The notes under the pieces: model-generated
Seen by the model: the letters and a program-made list of their open reading frames with translations, nothing else
The model's database searches: none
Told to the model about the DNA's origin: nothing
Translations under genes and position numbers: made by a program
Assembly (NCBI RefSeq): GCF_020520425.1
Contig: NC_079488.1
Location: 3,945,747-4,009,746, forward strand
Direction of reading: 5' to 3'
DNA: 64,000 nt
Source of the DNA: Spinacia oleracea
Lineage: Eukaryota; Streptophyta; Magnoliopsida; Caryophyllales; Amaranthaceae
In this document: positions 1 to 12,865 of the stretch, in pieces
Layout: each line of letters opens with the position of its first letter
Numbering within the stretch: the stretch's first letter is position 1

Positions 1-130
1 TGTATTGACAGACATGGTGTTATATATATATATCTGATGAGTGTTAAAACGTACTGCTAGACATGGCAGTGAGAATATATATGCATCAATTGCAAAACTA
101 GAATCTTAAGATTTTTAAGTTTTCATCGAA

Positions 131-395
131 CAAAAGGTCTTGCACGCTTAAGGTGTACAATAAATTTATTGTACACTAAGATAACTTTTATGCAGTTTTT
201 TTTGTAACTTTAACCTAGTTTTTATAACTTTTATACGAAGTATCATAAAAAAAAAAGTTCGTAGATAAACATTTTAAAGGGTTAAATGATTAATTTTATA
301 CATTATTAGTGATTTTGAAGAATTTTTTTTATTTAAATGAAAAAATTTATCACTAAAAAATAGATAACTTTTACTAAGTATGTGTTTATGGTTTC
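131..395. repeat. Dispersed AT-rich repeat, copy 1
   Basis: This segment matches 12,866-13,160 over most of its length. Both copies start near a shared GGTCTTGC motif, continue through a GGTGTACA motif, ATAACTTTTATGCAG and TGTAACTTTAACCTA, and share AAACATTTTAAAGGGTTAAA. Copy 1 carries a short palindrome around 160-177 (GTGTACAATAAATTTATTG) that reappears at the far end of copy 2. No coding capacity is visible. It is probably a MITE-like or other non-autonomous transposon; no clear target duplication was found. Confidence 0.6.
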
Positions 396-950
396 ATTGT
401 TTCATTTTATATAGTCGGAGTAATAAAATCAATACCCATGAGGCCGTGACTAATTATGTAAGTTTAGTTATGTTCAATTCCTACTATTTACTCATTGACT
501 CACATATTCTCTTTAAAGGCTGGTGTATAATAAATATTTAAAGATGTAGACAAAGTTAGCTTTACAAACTCAACAAAGTCTCCCAAAACAGATACATTAT
601 CGTTGTCGGTCTCACTTGTGCCTGTTGTACATACACAAGCGTCCACGATAGACCCTCGCTCCCATTCTAATCAAACACTCGCTCGTGCCTCACAAGCCCT
701 GCGGCACTCATTCATTCATCCCACACAAGCCTTGCGCCCCGTCGCCAGAAGGCAGAAGAAGCGCACGGCACAGATCCGATGTCAAAACATTCGGACCGTG
801 ACACATTGTCTCTACTACACTACTCATAATCTGCAAATTTATTTTGCATAATGTTCAAATCCATCACATGAGAAATTTGATAGGAAAACAAATCAAACCA
901 AACAAAAAGTTCAAGGTTCTACTCACAATTGAAACATATACATGCCCAAA
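396..950. other. Intergenic, no gene seen
   Basis: AT-rich sequence downstream of VPS29. A more GC-balanced patch at about 600-790 is open in one frame but has no convincing start, splice context or recognisable domain, so I see no supported feature. Confidence 0.5.
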
Positions 951-1074
951 TAGAGATGGCCAACAAGCCGGGTTAGGTGGGTCATGAGTGGGCTGGATCA
1001 AACCAACGTGATCCAATCCACTACGGGCTGTGTCGGGTGGGCTGAGTCAGACCCGACCCACTGGCCATCTCTAT
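951..1074. mobile_element. Small hAT-type MITE
   Basis: The element has 12-bp terminal inverted repeats, TAGAGATGGCCA at 951-962 and TGGCCATCTCTA at 1063-1074. It is flanked by near-matching 8-mers TGCCCAAA and TGCCCCAA, as expected for an aged hAT 8-bp target duplication. The interior is rich in GGGTCGGGT-like runs, as in other hAT-like elements here (15,189; 24,233; 34,397). It is non-coding and lies just beyond the 3' end of VPS29. Confidence 0.7.
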
Positions 1075-1231
1075 GCCCCAACTGACAAACCTAAGTTGAC
1101 CTATCAAAAGCTTTTTCATTACCAGTTCAAGACAACAAATATTTTTAGACACTATCACAAATCAGTGTTGCAGGTTCAAAGGAAGAAGTAAAACCACATC
1201 TACAAATGTGTTTTTTTTTTTTTTTTTTGAG

Positions 1232-4200
1232 TCAGTGAGGAGATTGAGGAGCAGTGGTCTTCTTGAAGTCAATCTTATCAACCTTAACTTCCCCATCAAT
1301 AAGCTCGTAGACGTAAACTACCACACGAAGCCCGTCAATATCCATCAGAACAAAGCTCGGGTTAACATCATAGGTGATGCTACTGTATGCACCTGTGGCT
1401 GATCCTGGGTTTATGACAACACCGCCTTCGTGCTTGTATGCAGTAAATTGATGTGTGTGTCCGGTAACGAGGATGTCCACGTCCAACTGTCTTTGAAGCA
1501 TGGCTAACGAGTCCAAGTCCCCCCACGGAACAACCTGCAAGAAATTCATAAATTGCTTACTAGATTAGACCAGATAAATCATACCAGATCAGAACAGAAA
1601 AAAAACAATCACATAAAACAATCAGACCACACCAGGAAAAAACAATCACATAAAACAATCAGACCAGACAAGATCAGACACACCAGAAACTAGAAATATT
1701 AGACTAGATCAGGTGAAGAGAACAAGGCCTAACACGGGAAAGTATATTCACATATATCCCCCGTTACAAAAATGAGTCAATAACATTGGAGAATGGAGTA
1801 ACAAGCCTCTAGTTAGAAATGGCAGAACTTGGAAAAATTTCGAGGCCAACAAGGTTTTAACCTTGACCCCTTAATTATAAGGGAAACTGATGTTACTGTT
1901 CCGAATTTTTGTAACTGCTTTTAAAAGGTAGAATATCACACATGGAGTATATCCTATTCTAAAACTCCAACTAATCCAAGAACTGCAAATAAGGAAAGAG
2001 GAAGCACACAAGTGAACTCCAAGTAATCCAAGAATGACGCGAAGCATTGCTGAAGGAGGGAAAAAAGAGAATGTACCGTTCTTTACATGTCCATCCTAGA
2101 TTCTACACCTTTCTAGCTTTCTAGGTTGCTCAACCCAAATATTCAGGTAATTTTCACACAAGTTTTTCTAAATTCACACTACCCACTCAGACCTTCTCTT
2201 CCTTTCACTCTCTCTTACCAAAGATAAATACAAGTGGAAATGAAGTCTTCAAACCACTTTTGTCTTTCCCATTCCTGCAACCAAACAGCTCAGGGAAACG
2301 GAGATTGATAAAGCAATAAAAGGCATGGGGAAGATTCTATAATTACAATACGAATCAACAATACCACATAGAAAAATCTTCAGTTCCAGGCTTCGCGTAA
2401 AAAAAATCATAATCTTCCAACAAAGTCAAGATAATCCAGCCAGTACACAGCACTGCAATGACACGGGGAAAGCAAGACTAACCAGATGTTGCACTAATTG
2501 AGAAAAAAACAATTCTTTCCATTACCCCACTTGCGAAACAAGCGAAAGATGTACCTCCAACTAATTACTAAATCCAAATAGTTTCAAGGAGATTCCTAGT
2601 CAAAACTCTACATCATGGCCTGAACTTCAGAAAGCATTTAACACAGCATTCAGGTATCCCAAAATATTTATAACCATTCTACTACCGAGATAAGAGAAAT
2701 ATGTACCTCCAACTAATTACTACTCCCTCTGTCCTAAAATGTTCTTTACGTATTCCATTTCGGGTATCCCAAAATGTTCTTTACGTTTCCTTTATATTAT
2801 CCCATAAATGCTTTAATATTCTTTCAAAATTTGTGTCAAGAATTATTTTAATCAATCAAATTCATTGGGGTATTTAATCTCTAACACTTTTCCATTGGGG
2901 CATGAAATCTTTTTCACTTTCCCAATGTTAGATTTTTGATAAAAGTGAAAACATTATAAATAAACGTAATTTGCCTTGTTTAAATAAAAAAAAACAGAGG
3001 AATCTCAATGCACATTCATCTATACTATACATTAAAAGACGTTTCTACAAACTTCTACACGCCACGTGGCGCTCTCCCTCAATCCATAAGTCTATGCTAT
3101 CAATACACTTTCATTAAAAAATTAAGAAACATGGTTTGCATAAGATTTGAACCTGCAACTTCCTATTTTAAACACTAGAGTATTATCCAATTGAGCTATA
3201 ACCTTTTACATATTATCTTTGCAAAATTAACATTAATATAATATAGAATAATTATTTTGTGGAAAAAATTCAAACATAATTTCATTAAAGAATATAATAA
3301 TTAATTGTTATTCGCATAATAATCCGGGGCATCGCCTGGGCTCAAATACTAGTTAGTCGTTAAATCGCATGCAAAATATCAAACGTAAAGAACATTTTGG
3401 GACGGAGGAAGTAAATCCAAATAGTCCCAAGGAAATTCCTAGTCAGAACTTGACAACTGGCCTGAACCTCAGAGAGCATTTAACATAGCCTTCAGGTTTG
3501 TATAATTTATTTATTTTTGGTAGCAGATTATTACACATGTTAACGTAATCACATTCTTCCTAATGCAGTTGGGGTCTTCGGGGGAGGGCAACAATGATAT
3601 ACTCTTGTTACAGAAGATGCAACATAGTAGCGCCATGTTTTGTTTGTTTTATATCCAACACATCAACATGAAAGATGCGAAAATCACAAGAATAGCCCAG
3701 ACCAACAAATTTAAACAAACTAGATTAGGTCCCTTGCACGCACGGATATTATTAAATTATACTTTGACCATCTTTTTATAGAATATTTGAGTAACAAAGA
3801 ATTATTCGAAAATAAAGTAGTATGGAGTACAAAAGATTTTGATAGATTTTCAAAAGATTAATAAGGTTTTAGTCAAATATGCTGAATGTTTTCCATAAAA
3901 AATTATTGAAACAAATAAATTAATTAAAAAACATACAAGTTTTGGCGGGAAATTTTTTCACTAGGAAATGACACGTGTCATTCTTGGTGTCATTTTAGTA
4001 TAATGCAATAGATGTCCAACCTGGTGACCATGACAAAGTCCAAGCTTGAATTGGCCGATGGTTAGGGTTTTTGTCTCTGGATAACGCGCGTCTTCATCAT
4101 ATTCACCTCGAGTAATATGAAGATCTGGACATAATGTTTTTAGGTAGTCATGTACTTCCTGCAGAAATAAACTTTGTATGAGATAATAGTAACAATATAT

Positions 4201-7200
4201 TTTGGGATCTGCCAACTAAGTTTCATTATCTAAAATTTCCAAGGAAACAAAAACAACGATATTATAATACATGCACGAGTACAATCTGAAATAACTCAAG
4301 CAATTTTCACTACCGCACCCATACTAAGTTATATGCAATCAAATCCAAGATTAGTCAGCAATTGAGCACAGCTTATACATATTTGCAACAATTTAAGAAA
4401 GGAAAGGCATCCCTTATGCTAGAAACAGAGGAGAGATTCTAATGCCAATACAACAAATTGCAGAATTGAGATCTTGCAAACATTTCAAAATTAGTGCTTT
4501 TTCTGTCCTTTTCTCCCTTTCTCCAGCAGACAAAAGAGAGACGTTATGACTGAATATGGAATCAAGTGTAGGGTGATCCGTTCAGTGCAATCAAGCCACC
4601 AAATGAACCACATACTCTCCTGTCCATTATTTAAACCTAGATAATTCCAAGTCAAACAAAAGTACATGGGATTATGGTAACTGAAGGCAAGCCAAACCAA
4701 CAATGAGAGGAACTAATCACTGCAATATAGGAGCAGTTTTTCAGCATTTCAACCTACCAGTAACTACAGTAACCAACGATTTACAGAGAATTCTATGCAC
4801 ATCTTATACTGAATTCTTTGAATTAACCTTCAAAAATAGACCCAGCATCCAAAATATTATTCATTGGAGTCTGAGGTCCACAACAAGGCCAAAACTTATG
4901 GTACGAAACATCAACCTTTTGCGGAGTGCACAAGGGAAAAAGAAAGTGAAATTGGCTCCTTTCATCAGAGGAATAATACTAAACAGTCCATGAGAGAGTT
5001 ACATCTAATAATAGGAAAATTTGCCAAAAACTACCTTATTTACTTTTTAAATTTTTGTCTAAGGTTACCTTAAAATTTCTTTTACTCATGGTGCCTCTAA
5101 AAACTTAAGCATTCCGACTAATCTCCCTGACCTGCTGTCCATATGGGTCCCTTTGTTGCTTTGCCTCCAATTTAATTTAATTCCAGAAAGTGATAAATAT
5201 AAAAAGAACTGGATATACATTTAGTCAACAAGGAAAAGGAAAAAAATAACTGAGAACACACTTTGGCATCTCTTTAATCCAAAGCCAAGTACGTACCCTA
5301 ATTGTGACATACTTATCTTGTATTTAACCCACTTCCCCCATTTTACAGCCCCTTGCTAACAAGGAATGTTCTTGGATCTCATATATCAAGATGACCTTTG
5401 TATCCGCCTTCTCTAAACCATAGCAAGACCTCTGTCATTTTATGCATCCTATCAGCTACACGAACATGGCACTTTAACAATAAATAATTCAAGGGAGTAT
5501 AAGACACAGAAAAAGAGTAATTCTATGAATTAATGAGATGTGGGATCTCTTCTGTTCAGCAAACCTCTTAGGCACTTACTCAACCACAAAGTCCCCAAAA
5601 GAAACTTCAAATTAGTACTCAAGGGTTCAATCTTGAAGTTGCTGGATCCTATAGAGAAAAACTAAGAAACGAAGGATAGCGAGCTAGAGAAATTGGTGTG
5701 GAGGATAAACTAGATGGGTCATGGTCTAAGGAAAGACCATTTCAAATAAGCTTAATGCCATTTGTTTATCTTTGTATTTTACTTGTAAGGACTACTTTGT
5801 TTCTCTGCTTAAGTTCCTTTTCTGCTCTAGAAAAATCTCTTTCCTAATACAAATGGCCTAGAAGCATAATTAAGAACTGCACAATTATCTTCATGAGCTG
5901 GACTAACTTAACTAAAGCTAAGAACCAAGGTGAATTAAAATTATTAAAAAATGGGTATATAATTCTAAATAATATCTCAAATGCCTACTCTAAGAACACT
6001 AACATCTGCAAATGCAAAATCCATACAGCAATCCGCTCAACTCCTAATTGTATCTTCCGCTGAGAAACTCTCATTGTTCACAAATTCTTATATAGCCCAC
6101 TCACTCAACCCAACAGCCTTCCGAAAATCTAGTTAGAAATGACTCCCCTCTTCCAGCCACCTCAAATTCTACAGGTTGTATCCAAAATTTATTAAACCTT
6201 CCCAGAAACACTTAGCGCCAAAGAAATATAGGAGTACTACAAAAGTCTGTCAAGAGTACTTTAGTAAAATCGGGTAAACACTTGAATTGAAGCTGATAAG
6301 AGGAAGATCTTAGACCCCTACGACATTTAGTGGAAAGGACAAATGAGTCAGATAACAACTTATCCGGTATCACATCTCATGAATTTTTCTGAAGTACCTA
6401 AAGGAGCCCATCCATAATATCCTAACACCCAAATATAGACGAAATTGCAATTGAACCCTCGCAATGGGAGACTTGCCTATATCTGAACTATATACAACGT
6501 TCATAAAAACTCTTCTAAACGCTTATGAACCCAACAATGTCCTAAGTCAAAAATAGGTTTCTGACACAGAGCATATGGCAGTTCTTCATCTCCTAGAAAA
6601 GCATTGATAAAATACTCTTCCAATGGCATGCAACCCAATGTATTGACACGAAAATAAAAACAGAGGTTTATGATCAAAATCACATAACATACAATGGTTC
6701 TCTGGATTCCGAGAAACATTCATTACAAAAGAGGAGATCTCAGCAACAAGCAAGAATAATCTGCTCCTCTAAACCAACCTGTCATCCTGAAGTTATAATC
6801 CCTTACTTCACTTTTATCATTCATAAGAATGCACCTTTCCTTCAAAACCAAGTACTCCATTCTATTTTTTAAGGAAAAAAAACTATCAACTCAAGAGTCC
6901 CTCGTTCTGTAGCAATGGAGTCATGAAGGGCCTTCAGTTTATTAATCTTACATCACAAAGTACTTCAATCTATTACTTCAGCTTGTCCTTCACAAAATTG
7001 AAACTACAATCTTTCAACCTCACTACTGCCACCATATGCAAATATTATCCTTAGTTCATACTCACACTTCTAAAGTCCTTTTTTTATAATCCGAGTACGG
7101 AACCTCCCTCCAAATAGAAAAAAGACCTTGGACTAAGCTCCTAACTGATTAGAAAACTAATCCAACACAGCTCGAGTGCTAGCATTTGGCATCTTGTACG

Positions 7201-8834
7201 CACAACACTTCTCGTTACAGGCGGAAATTCATGCGTCAAAAAGAAGTTCATATGCTTTTCTCACAATGGAAATAAGAAATTTGAGTACCATAACACAACA
7301 TTTAGCAATCTTTGCACACTGGATGCAGAAGGATAGCTTGCATGGCTCGAAAATGTAAGATTTATTCGGACCAAGCAAATCATATCCTGTTGTTCTAGAA
7401 AGAATATTAGGGATCTCAAGTGGCAAGAGCCTTCCCCTCCCCCAGCCTCAGTACATGCTAAGGGATGCTCCTTAGTAACCGTACTTTAAGCGGGGGATAA
7501 AAAAGAGTTTCTTGCTTTCATACACAAAATGCACATTGGTTAAAAATAAGGATGTGACTGCTTGTGTTTGGCAATAAGATGAGGAGTAACCTAACTCACA
7601 CAGTCATGTTACACATGGGTAAATGTCCAAGTGTCCGACTTTTGCAGTCAATGGTTCAATTTAGCCAATGATGCACCTACCTTCAACTGCTTAACGAACT
7701 CTTTCTCCTTGTACACACTCCTTAAGGGGCACATTACCGGGATACACTTAGCTCTAGGTGCACCCTTCCACATTTCCACCTCACATGCATAGAGCATAAG
7801 GGGAAAATGTGATAGGGTCCACCAAAGGGCATAAAAACACCCTTTGGTGCACCAAGTTTTAGATACAAACGGGTGCACCTAAGATTTTGTACTTCTCAAG
7901 GGCTCCTTCTTTTTGTGAGAAATGTGCATGTGAGGTGGAAATGTGAAACGGTCCACCAAAGGGAATAAAAACACCATTTGGTGCACCTAGCTTTAAGTGC
8001 AACCGGGAGCACCTAAGAATTTATACTCTTTATGGCTCCTTTTTTTTGTGAGAAAGAATTATATTAACCTAGTTCCAAAATACTTTCTCCGTTTGTTTCA
8101 TTCTTCAAGTGTGATTTTCAGGTATAAATGACTTCACATCAAAGAAGCAAGAAACTATAGCACCGTTGGTTCTAAATTCTAATTCGATACAAAAGTTCAC
8201 TACCAAAAACAAGTGCTCATAAAAATCACCCCTTTCTCTTGGAACTTAAAAAGAGCTTGCAAACAACTTTGTAATTTCAAGCAGATTGCAGAATTACTTT
8301 CATATAATGTTAATCTTTCGCTCTTCGACGGTATCATATCCTTTGTTAACCAATGTACCCTACTTTGGTTCAAACAAAAAATGATGCCTTTTAAGTACTC
8401 AGTCCTCAACAACTGCAAATCCACAAAACAACATCAACATTCTGTATATAAAAATTCAAACTTTGAATTGTCGGACATTGTAATTGTATCCTAGGTTATA
8501 TACAAGCACAAAAACAACAAAAAAAATAAAAACATTCCACCATGATCATCAATCAACCCAGAAAATTAAACAAACTTAAATCAATGATCTCAATAACCCA
8601 CTTCAAAAACAGCTCTCAAAAGTACAATCAACACACACAAAAACACAAGCAATCAAGACCCAGAAAAGGTCAAAGGAGAGAGAGGGGAAAAAAGAAACAT
8701 ACTTTGATGCAAAGATTACCAGTGCAGATGATGTGTTGAATCTTTCCAGGAACAAGCATAGACTTGAATTTAGCAGGGAGATCAGGTGCTCTATGTGGGA
8801 TGTGCAAATCACCTATCGCCAATACCAACACCAT
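1232..8834 (-). CDS. VPS29: VPS29, retromer subunit (3 coding exons)
   Basis: Vacuolar protein sorting 29 is part of the VPS26-VPS29-VPS35 retromer core, which recycles cargo such as vacuolar sorting receptors from endosomes. Coding exons on the minus strand are 8703-8834, 4021-4158 and 1232-1534 (132, 138 and 303 nt); every junction is GT-AG and in phase 0, giving 190 aa, the length I expect for plant VPS29. The product has a metallophosphoesterase fold: GDLHIP at residues 8-13, GN at 39-40, HGHQ at 87-90 and TGHTHQF at 114-120. The start is the ATG at 8832-8834, giving the family N-terminus [13 protein letters not shown]. The introns are large (4.5 and 2.5 kb) and hold transposons, including a Helitron inside a MITE. 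The reading frame looks intact. Identification is from family recognition; no other family fits. Confidence 0.95.
1555..1735. repeat. Dispersed repeat in VPS29 intron 2, ending in GGCCTAA
   Basis: This A-rich segment has repeated AGATCAGA/CAGACCA motifs and ends in GATCAGGTGAAGAGAACAAG followed by GCCTAA. Similar copies lie at 33,820-33,915 and 38,585-38,712. A shared 3' boundary suggests a small transposon family, but I could not define both termini. Confidence 0.5.
3019..3352 (+). mobile_element. Non-autonomous Helitron nested in the MITE
   Basis: It begins TCTATACTATACATTAAAAG, a typical plant Helitron 5' end, and ends with an imperfect GC-rich hairpin at 3323-3340 followed by CTCAAATACTAG. 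The bases just outside are A (3018) and T (3353), the expected A^T insertion site, with no target duplication. At 334 bp with no Rep/helicase gene, it must have been mobilised in trans. It carries an antisense tRNA-like segment. Confidence 0.85.
3136..3203 (-). tRNA. Degenerate tRNA-like segment inside the Helitron
   Basis: Read on the minus strand it has a box A-like TAGCTCAATTGG and a box B-like GGTTCAAATC about 35 nt later, with outer GGTT/AACC bases that could pair. The stems are poor and the D and T arms do not fold cleanly, so this is a relic or a tRNA-derived promoter piece captured by the Helitron and not a working tRNA gene. Confidence 0.4.
4159..8702 (-). other. VPS29 intron 1 (4.5 kb)
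   Basis: This long intron lies between coding exons 1 and 2, with donor GTATGT at 8697-8702 and acceptor CTGCAG at 4159-4164. I see no intact gene in it. Apart from the repeat at 7700-8060 it is unremarkable AT-rich sequence. Confidence 0.85.
7700..8060. repeat. Direct and inverted repeat block in VPS29 intron 1
   Basis: A segment of about 130 bp is repeated: 7790-7917 and 7920-8057 share GGTCCACCAAAGGG, ATAAAAACACC, TTTGGTGCACC and the GGCTCCTT...TTTTTGTGAGAAA end. CACATTTCCACCTCACATGC at 7770-7789 is also present in inverted form near 7922-7945, so the block can fold. It looks like overlapping copies of a small inverted-repeat transposon. Confidence 0.5.
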
Positions 8835-8878
8835 TCTTTCACTCACAATTCACAAATTGCAGGTCGTCAAGAACAGAG

Positions 8879-9700
8879 TTTGCATTCGGGGTTTTACCCG
8901 AGATCGGTTTTTTTGTTAACTTTTTTAAAATAAAAAAAAAATTGTGTGCGTTCTTGCCCAAATATAACCCCCGAAAGTAGACGGGTAAAAAATCGACCCG
9001 ATTTGAAATCGGCCTGGAAATAATGGGTCTTGAACAAGATTTTGTGACAGTTAAGCCGATTTTATCCAAATCTGAACAATCCGAAATAACATAATGGATT
9101 AAAAATTGACCGAATCCGTTTTGACCCGATGGATTGAAAATCGATGTATTAATAGTAATTAAACCTCCGAGAGTAGACCGGTAAAAAATTGACCCGACAT
9201 AAAAATACTGGTTCTCAAATAAGATTTAGTGACCGGAGCCTGATTTTATCCGAAGCTAAACAACCCGAAAAGTAATGGGTTAAAACCATACCGGATACGT
9301 TTTTTTTACCTGGCCGATTGAAAATCGTTGTATTTAATTTGTAGAAATATTTGAGATTATAAGAAATTTTAAGCACAATAAACACGTTGTTACTACTTTT
9401 GAGTGTAACATGATTTTGATTTGAATTCTACGTCATTTTATGGTTGGATTTTACTAAATATAAACTTGTGCTTGTACGGAAAATTGTTAATTTGTGCGGA
9501 TATTTTGTATATATATTACACAAGTTAATGAAAATATAATGCATGTTTTAGAATCTCTCAACCCGTTAGGTCAACCTGAACCCGAAAACTGAGTGCTGAA
9601 CAGGCATTTGTAAGCTCGAACCCGAAAGTGACCGACCTGAATTAATTTGAATCTGTATTTGTTATATAACCCGACCCAACCTACCCGTTTGACAGGCATA
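8879..9700. mobile_element. Eroded hAT-derived sequence, inverted copy
   Basis: The stretch from about 8979 (GGGTCTTGAACAAGATTTTG at 9024) corresponds to the reverse complement of the 3' part of the complete hAT element at 34,397-35,231. Its distal end, CCCGTTTGACAGG near 9684-9696, corresponds to that element's left terminus. A second degenerate copy of the same block follows at 9174-9310. The left terminus is not recognisable. There is no coding capacity. Confidence 0.55.
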
Positions 9701-9834
9701 ATCGAAACTAAAGATTCTTAGATGTGACAAGTTTGTTTCAATGTTTGCAGTTTAGGTATGACTGGAAATCTCAGGGGGTATTCACCTGTTTGGTATGCGG
9801 GAATAGTGTGACATTAAGATGAGAATTTGTATTT

Positions 9835-9988
9835 TGTTATGAAATTAGGGAGAATGGGAGAGAGAGGAAGAGAGAAACAAGCGGTTATAATCTTACTTCA
9901 TTAACATAATATGTACACATACGTACATTATATAGGATAAGGATGTCAAGGGCATAATGGACATCCACAATACAATATATTTATAACA
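9835..9988 (-). repeat. Short (154 bp) LTR of an antisense Copia-like remnant
   Basis: The segment starts TGTTATGAAAT and ends ATTTATAACA, so both ends are TG...CA with a TGTTAT inverted start. On its higher-coordinate side is CTCCCCCTTGGATG, the complement of a polypurine tract. This places a 3' LTR of an element reading on the minus strand. I did not find the partner 5' LTR. Confidence 0.6.
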
Positions 9989-12000
9989 CTCCCCCTTGGA
10001 TGTCCATTATCTAAAATAATACAATGACCCAGTAATATACATGAGATGATGCCTCATTAAAAACCTTTCTAGGAAAACCCTGTGGGATAAAAACCTAGTG
10101 AAGGAAAAGAGTACAACACTCATCATAATACGCTTGGGATGTTGCCTCGTTAAAAACCTTACCAGAAAAACCCAATGGGACAAAACCATGGTTAAGGGAA
10201 AAAGAGTGCAACGCGTATTTTCTCCCCCTGATGAATACATCACTTGAGATCTTCCAATTCAATGAATCTAATATTGTTGATAACTTTTCAAATGTAGCAA
10301 CATGGAGCTCTTTGAAAGTTGATTCTTCTCAATTTGACTTGAATTTTCAAATCTTCACTTGTATGCGCTAGGTGAGTATTTATATCTCCAAAATTTTGAA
10401 AATAATACCTGAAATAATATACTTTCTTGTACATAATATTACAAAATGTATCCTTTCACGTTGGACATATATAAACCTTCTTCTGGAGGTCATAAGTAGT
10501 AGTAATCATCAATGTTGATCAAAAAATTTCTTGTCGTACTTTCATGACAATGCATGATATATAATAATATCACTGTCCAACTTAGGGTATAATGTGATTT
10601 ATGGTTCTTCTGGACCATAAAATAAAACTCAATGTAAGGACATTACATACTCTTATCTTATAATTTTGAATCAACTCATATTTGTACAAGAATTCTTCCG
10701 TGAATAAACTAATATGTATATTTCATAATTCTCAAGTACTCAAACTACTGGTTGAGATGACATTTCAAAACACTCTTCAAGAGTTTTGATTATATCTCAT
10801 CAATGTTGTGACATTCATATGCAAAACTTAAAGGGCTAGATGTTTAAGAACATCATGTATAAGTTCTTCAGGAACTCTCCTTATTTGCATGATTCATAAC
10901 GCTAATAAATCGATATTGCATATAAACTTTTGTCACAAATATTAGCCCAATGGAGTAAGAATCTCCTCTTATAAATTTGAATAAAGTTGCAAATTCGTCT
11001 TACCCTTCTTTGGATGCATATTCATATACGACATCATAATAGTTTTGAAACATATATAACTGGATAAATGAACATCATATCATGATAAAGCATAAAACAA
11101 ACTAAATGTATGATGAATGATGCATTTACCTATTAACTACACATGTGTATGAATGTAAGACTCAAATGCAAAACATTGTACAATGTAGATATTTCAAATC
11201 CATAACTTGTTGGACTTCAGGTCCATGAGCTCATTTGATCATTATAATGATGTCTACATCGAAATAGACATAGATTTACGATCCTTATTCAAAATCCATT
11301 ATTTATCGCATATGCATTATATTTTGGTTCAATCATCTACAGGTATCATTAATATTCTTCAACATATATTTTGCATTCTATTCATCAATGATATCTGAAT
11401 ACTTATTAAATAGGTACCATTCATCTTTTCTCACGGGCCATCTATTGTAGTTCAGATATCTATACCACTTCAAGGGTATTTCATACACTATATATTAGTA
11501 TTTTCTTTATTTTCAATAATATCATCAACTGCATTATCTTGCCATTTTCATATAAATAAATCTATATCTCATCACTGCGTTGGAACCGTATATATAATCT
11601 ACACTTCAGGTGCAAAGATTTAAATAAATATTGGCAAGATCATTATAGTAACATCGAGCACTATGACCATTATACACATTTATGCATCTGAACATGTAAC
11701 AATTTAACATAATCAAGTCATAGATATTTATGTCCAAACATACTTCGAGGACATACAGTTGGCATTTACACTTACTCATATGGGGATCAATATATTATCT
11801 TTCAATTTTGCCAACTTATTCTAGCTCGTCTCCCCCTAAGTTGGGAAAATATTTTCAATATATTATGGGGCATAAAATCCTTCACCAACTAATGATACAC
11901 TTTTCAGCGTGTATTTTAATAAATGTTTCATATTTTCATTCTCTTCTGGAGATCAACATTAATCACGGGGAGTAGATGCACTGTGCAGTTGTTTTTTTTT
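9989..12000 (-). mobile_element. Degenerate antisense Copia-like remnant
   Basis: Next to the LTR lie two imperfect units (10,045-10,115 and 10,138-10,215) of the CCTCATTAAAAACCTT type, then TCTCCCCCTGATGAA, a sequence common near the 3' end of plant Copia elements. The minus strand at 10,241-10,330 gives a peptide resembling the last part of Copia pol (FKELHVATFEKL). The rest is AT-rich with stops in all frames. The distal limit is uncertain. Confidence 0.45.
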
Positions 12001-12540
12001 TTCTTCATATTTTCTCATTTCGTGCTGACGTATGATTGCCCCAATCAAGAGATTTATGATATTTAAATCAATCACAAAACACTTGTAAACTTCTTAGTGA
12101 TCTTCAAGTCACTTACTATCATTTTTGGTGAACTTCAGGTCACTTACTATCATGGTGAACTTCAAGTCACCTATCATATAACTATACAAGTTTTCAAAGT
12201 AATTAATATCTCTTGTATTTATTTTCTCAATCGATTTATTATAACTATTCAATTGAAATACAACTCAAATTCATCATTATGTCTTGCCTTTAAATATATA
12301 CAACATATGAGGGAATGTCAACACATAAATTCCACTTTTAATTGACTTTTGGATACAAATCACGAGAATGTATAATTTTCCTCAAATTTTTCATTGAGAG
12401 GGGTCAACACACTCCATTTGATAACTTTATTTGATAATTTTTCATTTTTCATTTTTCATTTTTTGACTTATTTTGATAGATCGGAAATAAATTGGGAATA
12501 TGTTATAAAATAAATCAAACACATTTATAATACTCCGTAT

Positions 12541-12665
12541 AACTCATCTTTCGAATGTGTGATTCAAAATCAATAACTAATAATAACTCATCTTTCGAAT
12601 GTGTGATTCAAAATCAATAACTAATAATAACTCATCTTTCGCATGGATGATTCCAAATTAATAAC
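12541..12665. repeat. 44-bp tandem repeat, about 2.8 copies
   Basis: The unit beginning AACTCATCTTTCGAATG starts at 12,541, 12,585 and 12,629, an exact 44-bp period. The first two units look identical and the third has diverged. It is non-coding. Confidence 0.85.
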
Positions 12666-12865
12666 TCAACCTCACTTTTCCATCTTCCATTGAAGAGTTC
12701 TTCAATTGCTCAACAACTTCATTTCATCCATCAATCAATCATGCCCTTATCCTTTTGTTTGTTCTTCAATTAGTTGATGGGTAGGGTTTTATGGATTTCT
12801 TCTCACCAATTTTATTATTTTTTGGTTAATTTTATTTACTTGGTTATCCTAAAGGTGTTAATGAA

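Larger units (their letters stand above)
2723..3411. mobile_element. Stowaway-like (Tc1/mariner) MITE in VPS29 intron 2
   Basis: The termini are inverted: CTCCCTCTGTCCTAAAATG at 2723 and its counterpart CATTTTGGGACGGAGGAAG ending at 3411. TA lies on each side (2721-2722, 3412-3413), the duplication typical of Tc1/mariner MITEs. The CTCCCTCCGTCCC-type end is the common plant Stowaway-like signature. About half of its length is a later Helitron insertion (3019-3352). Confidence 0.8.

Noticed and set aside
603-851. 82-aa open frame near the left edge
   Set aside because: No ATG start, no domain and no splice context.
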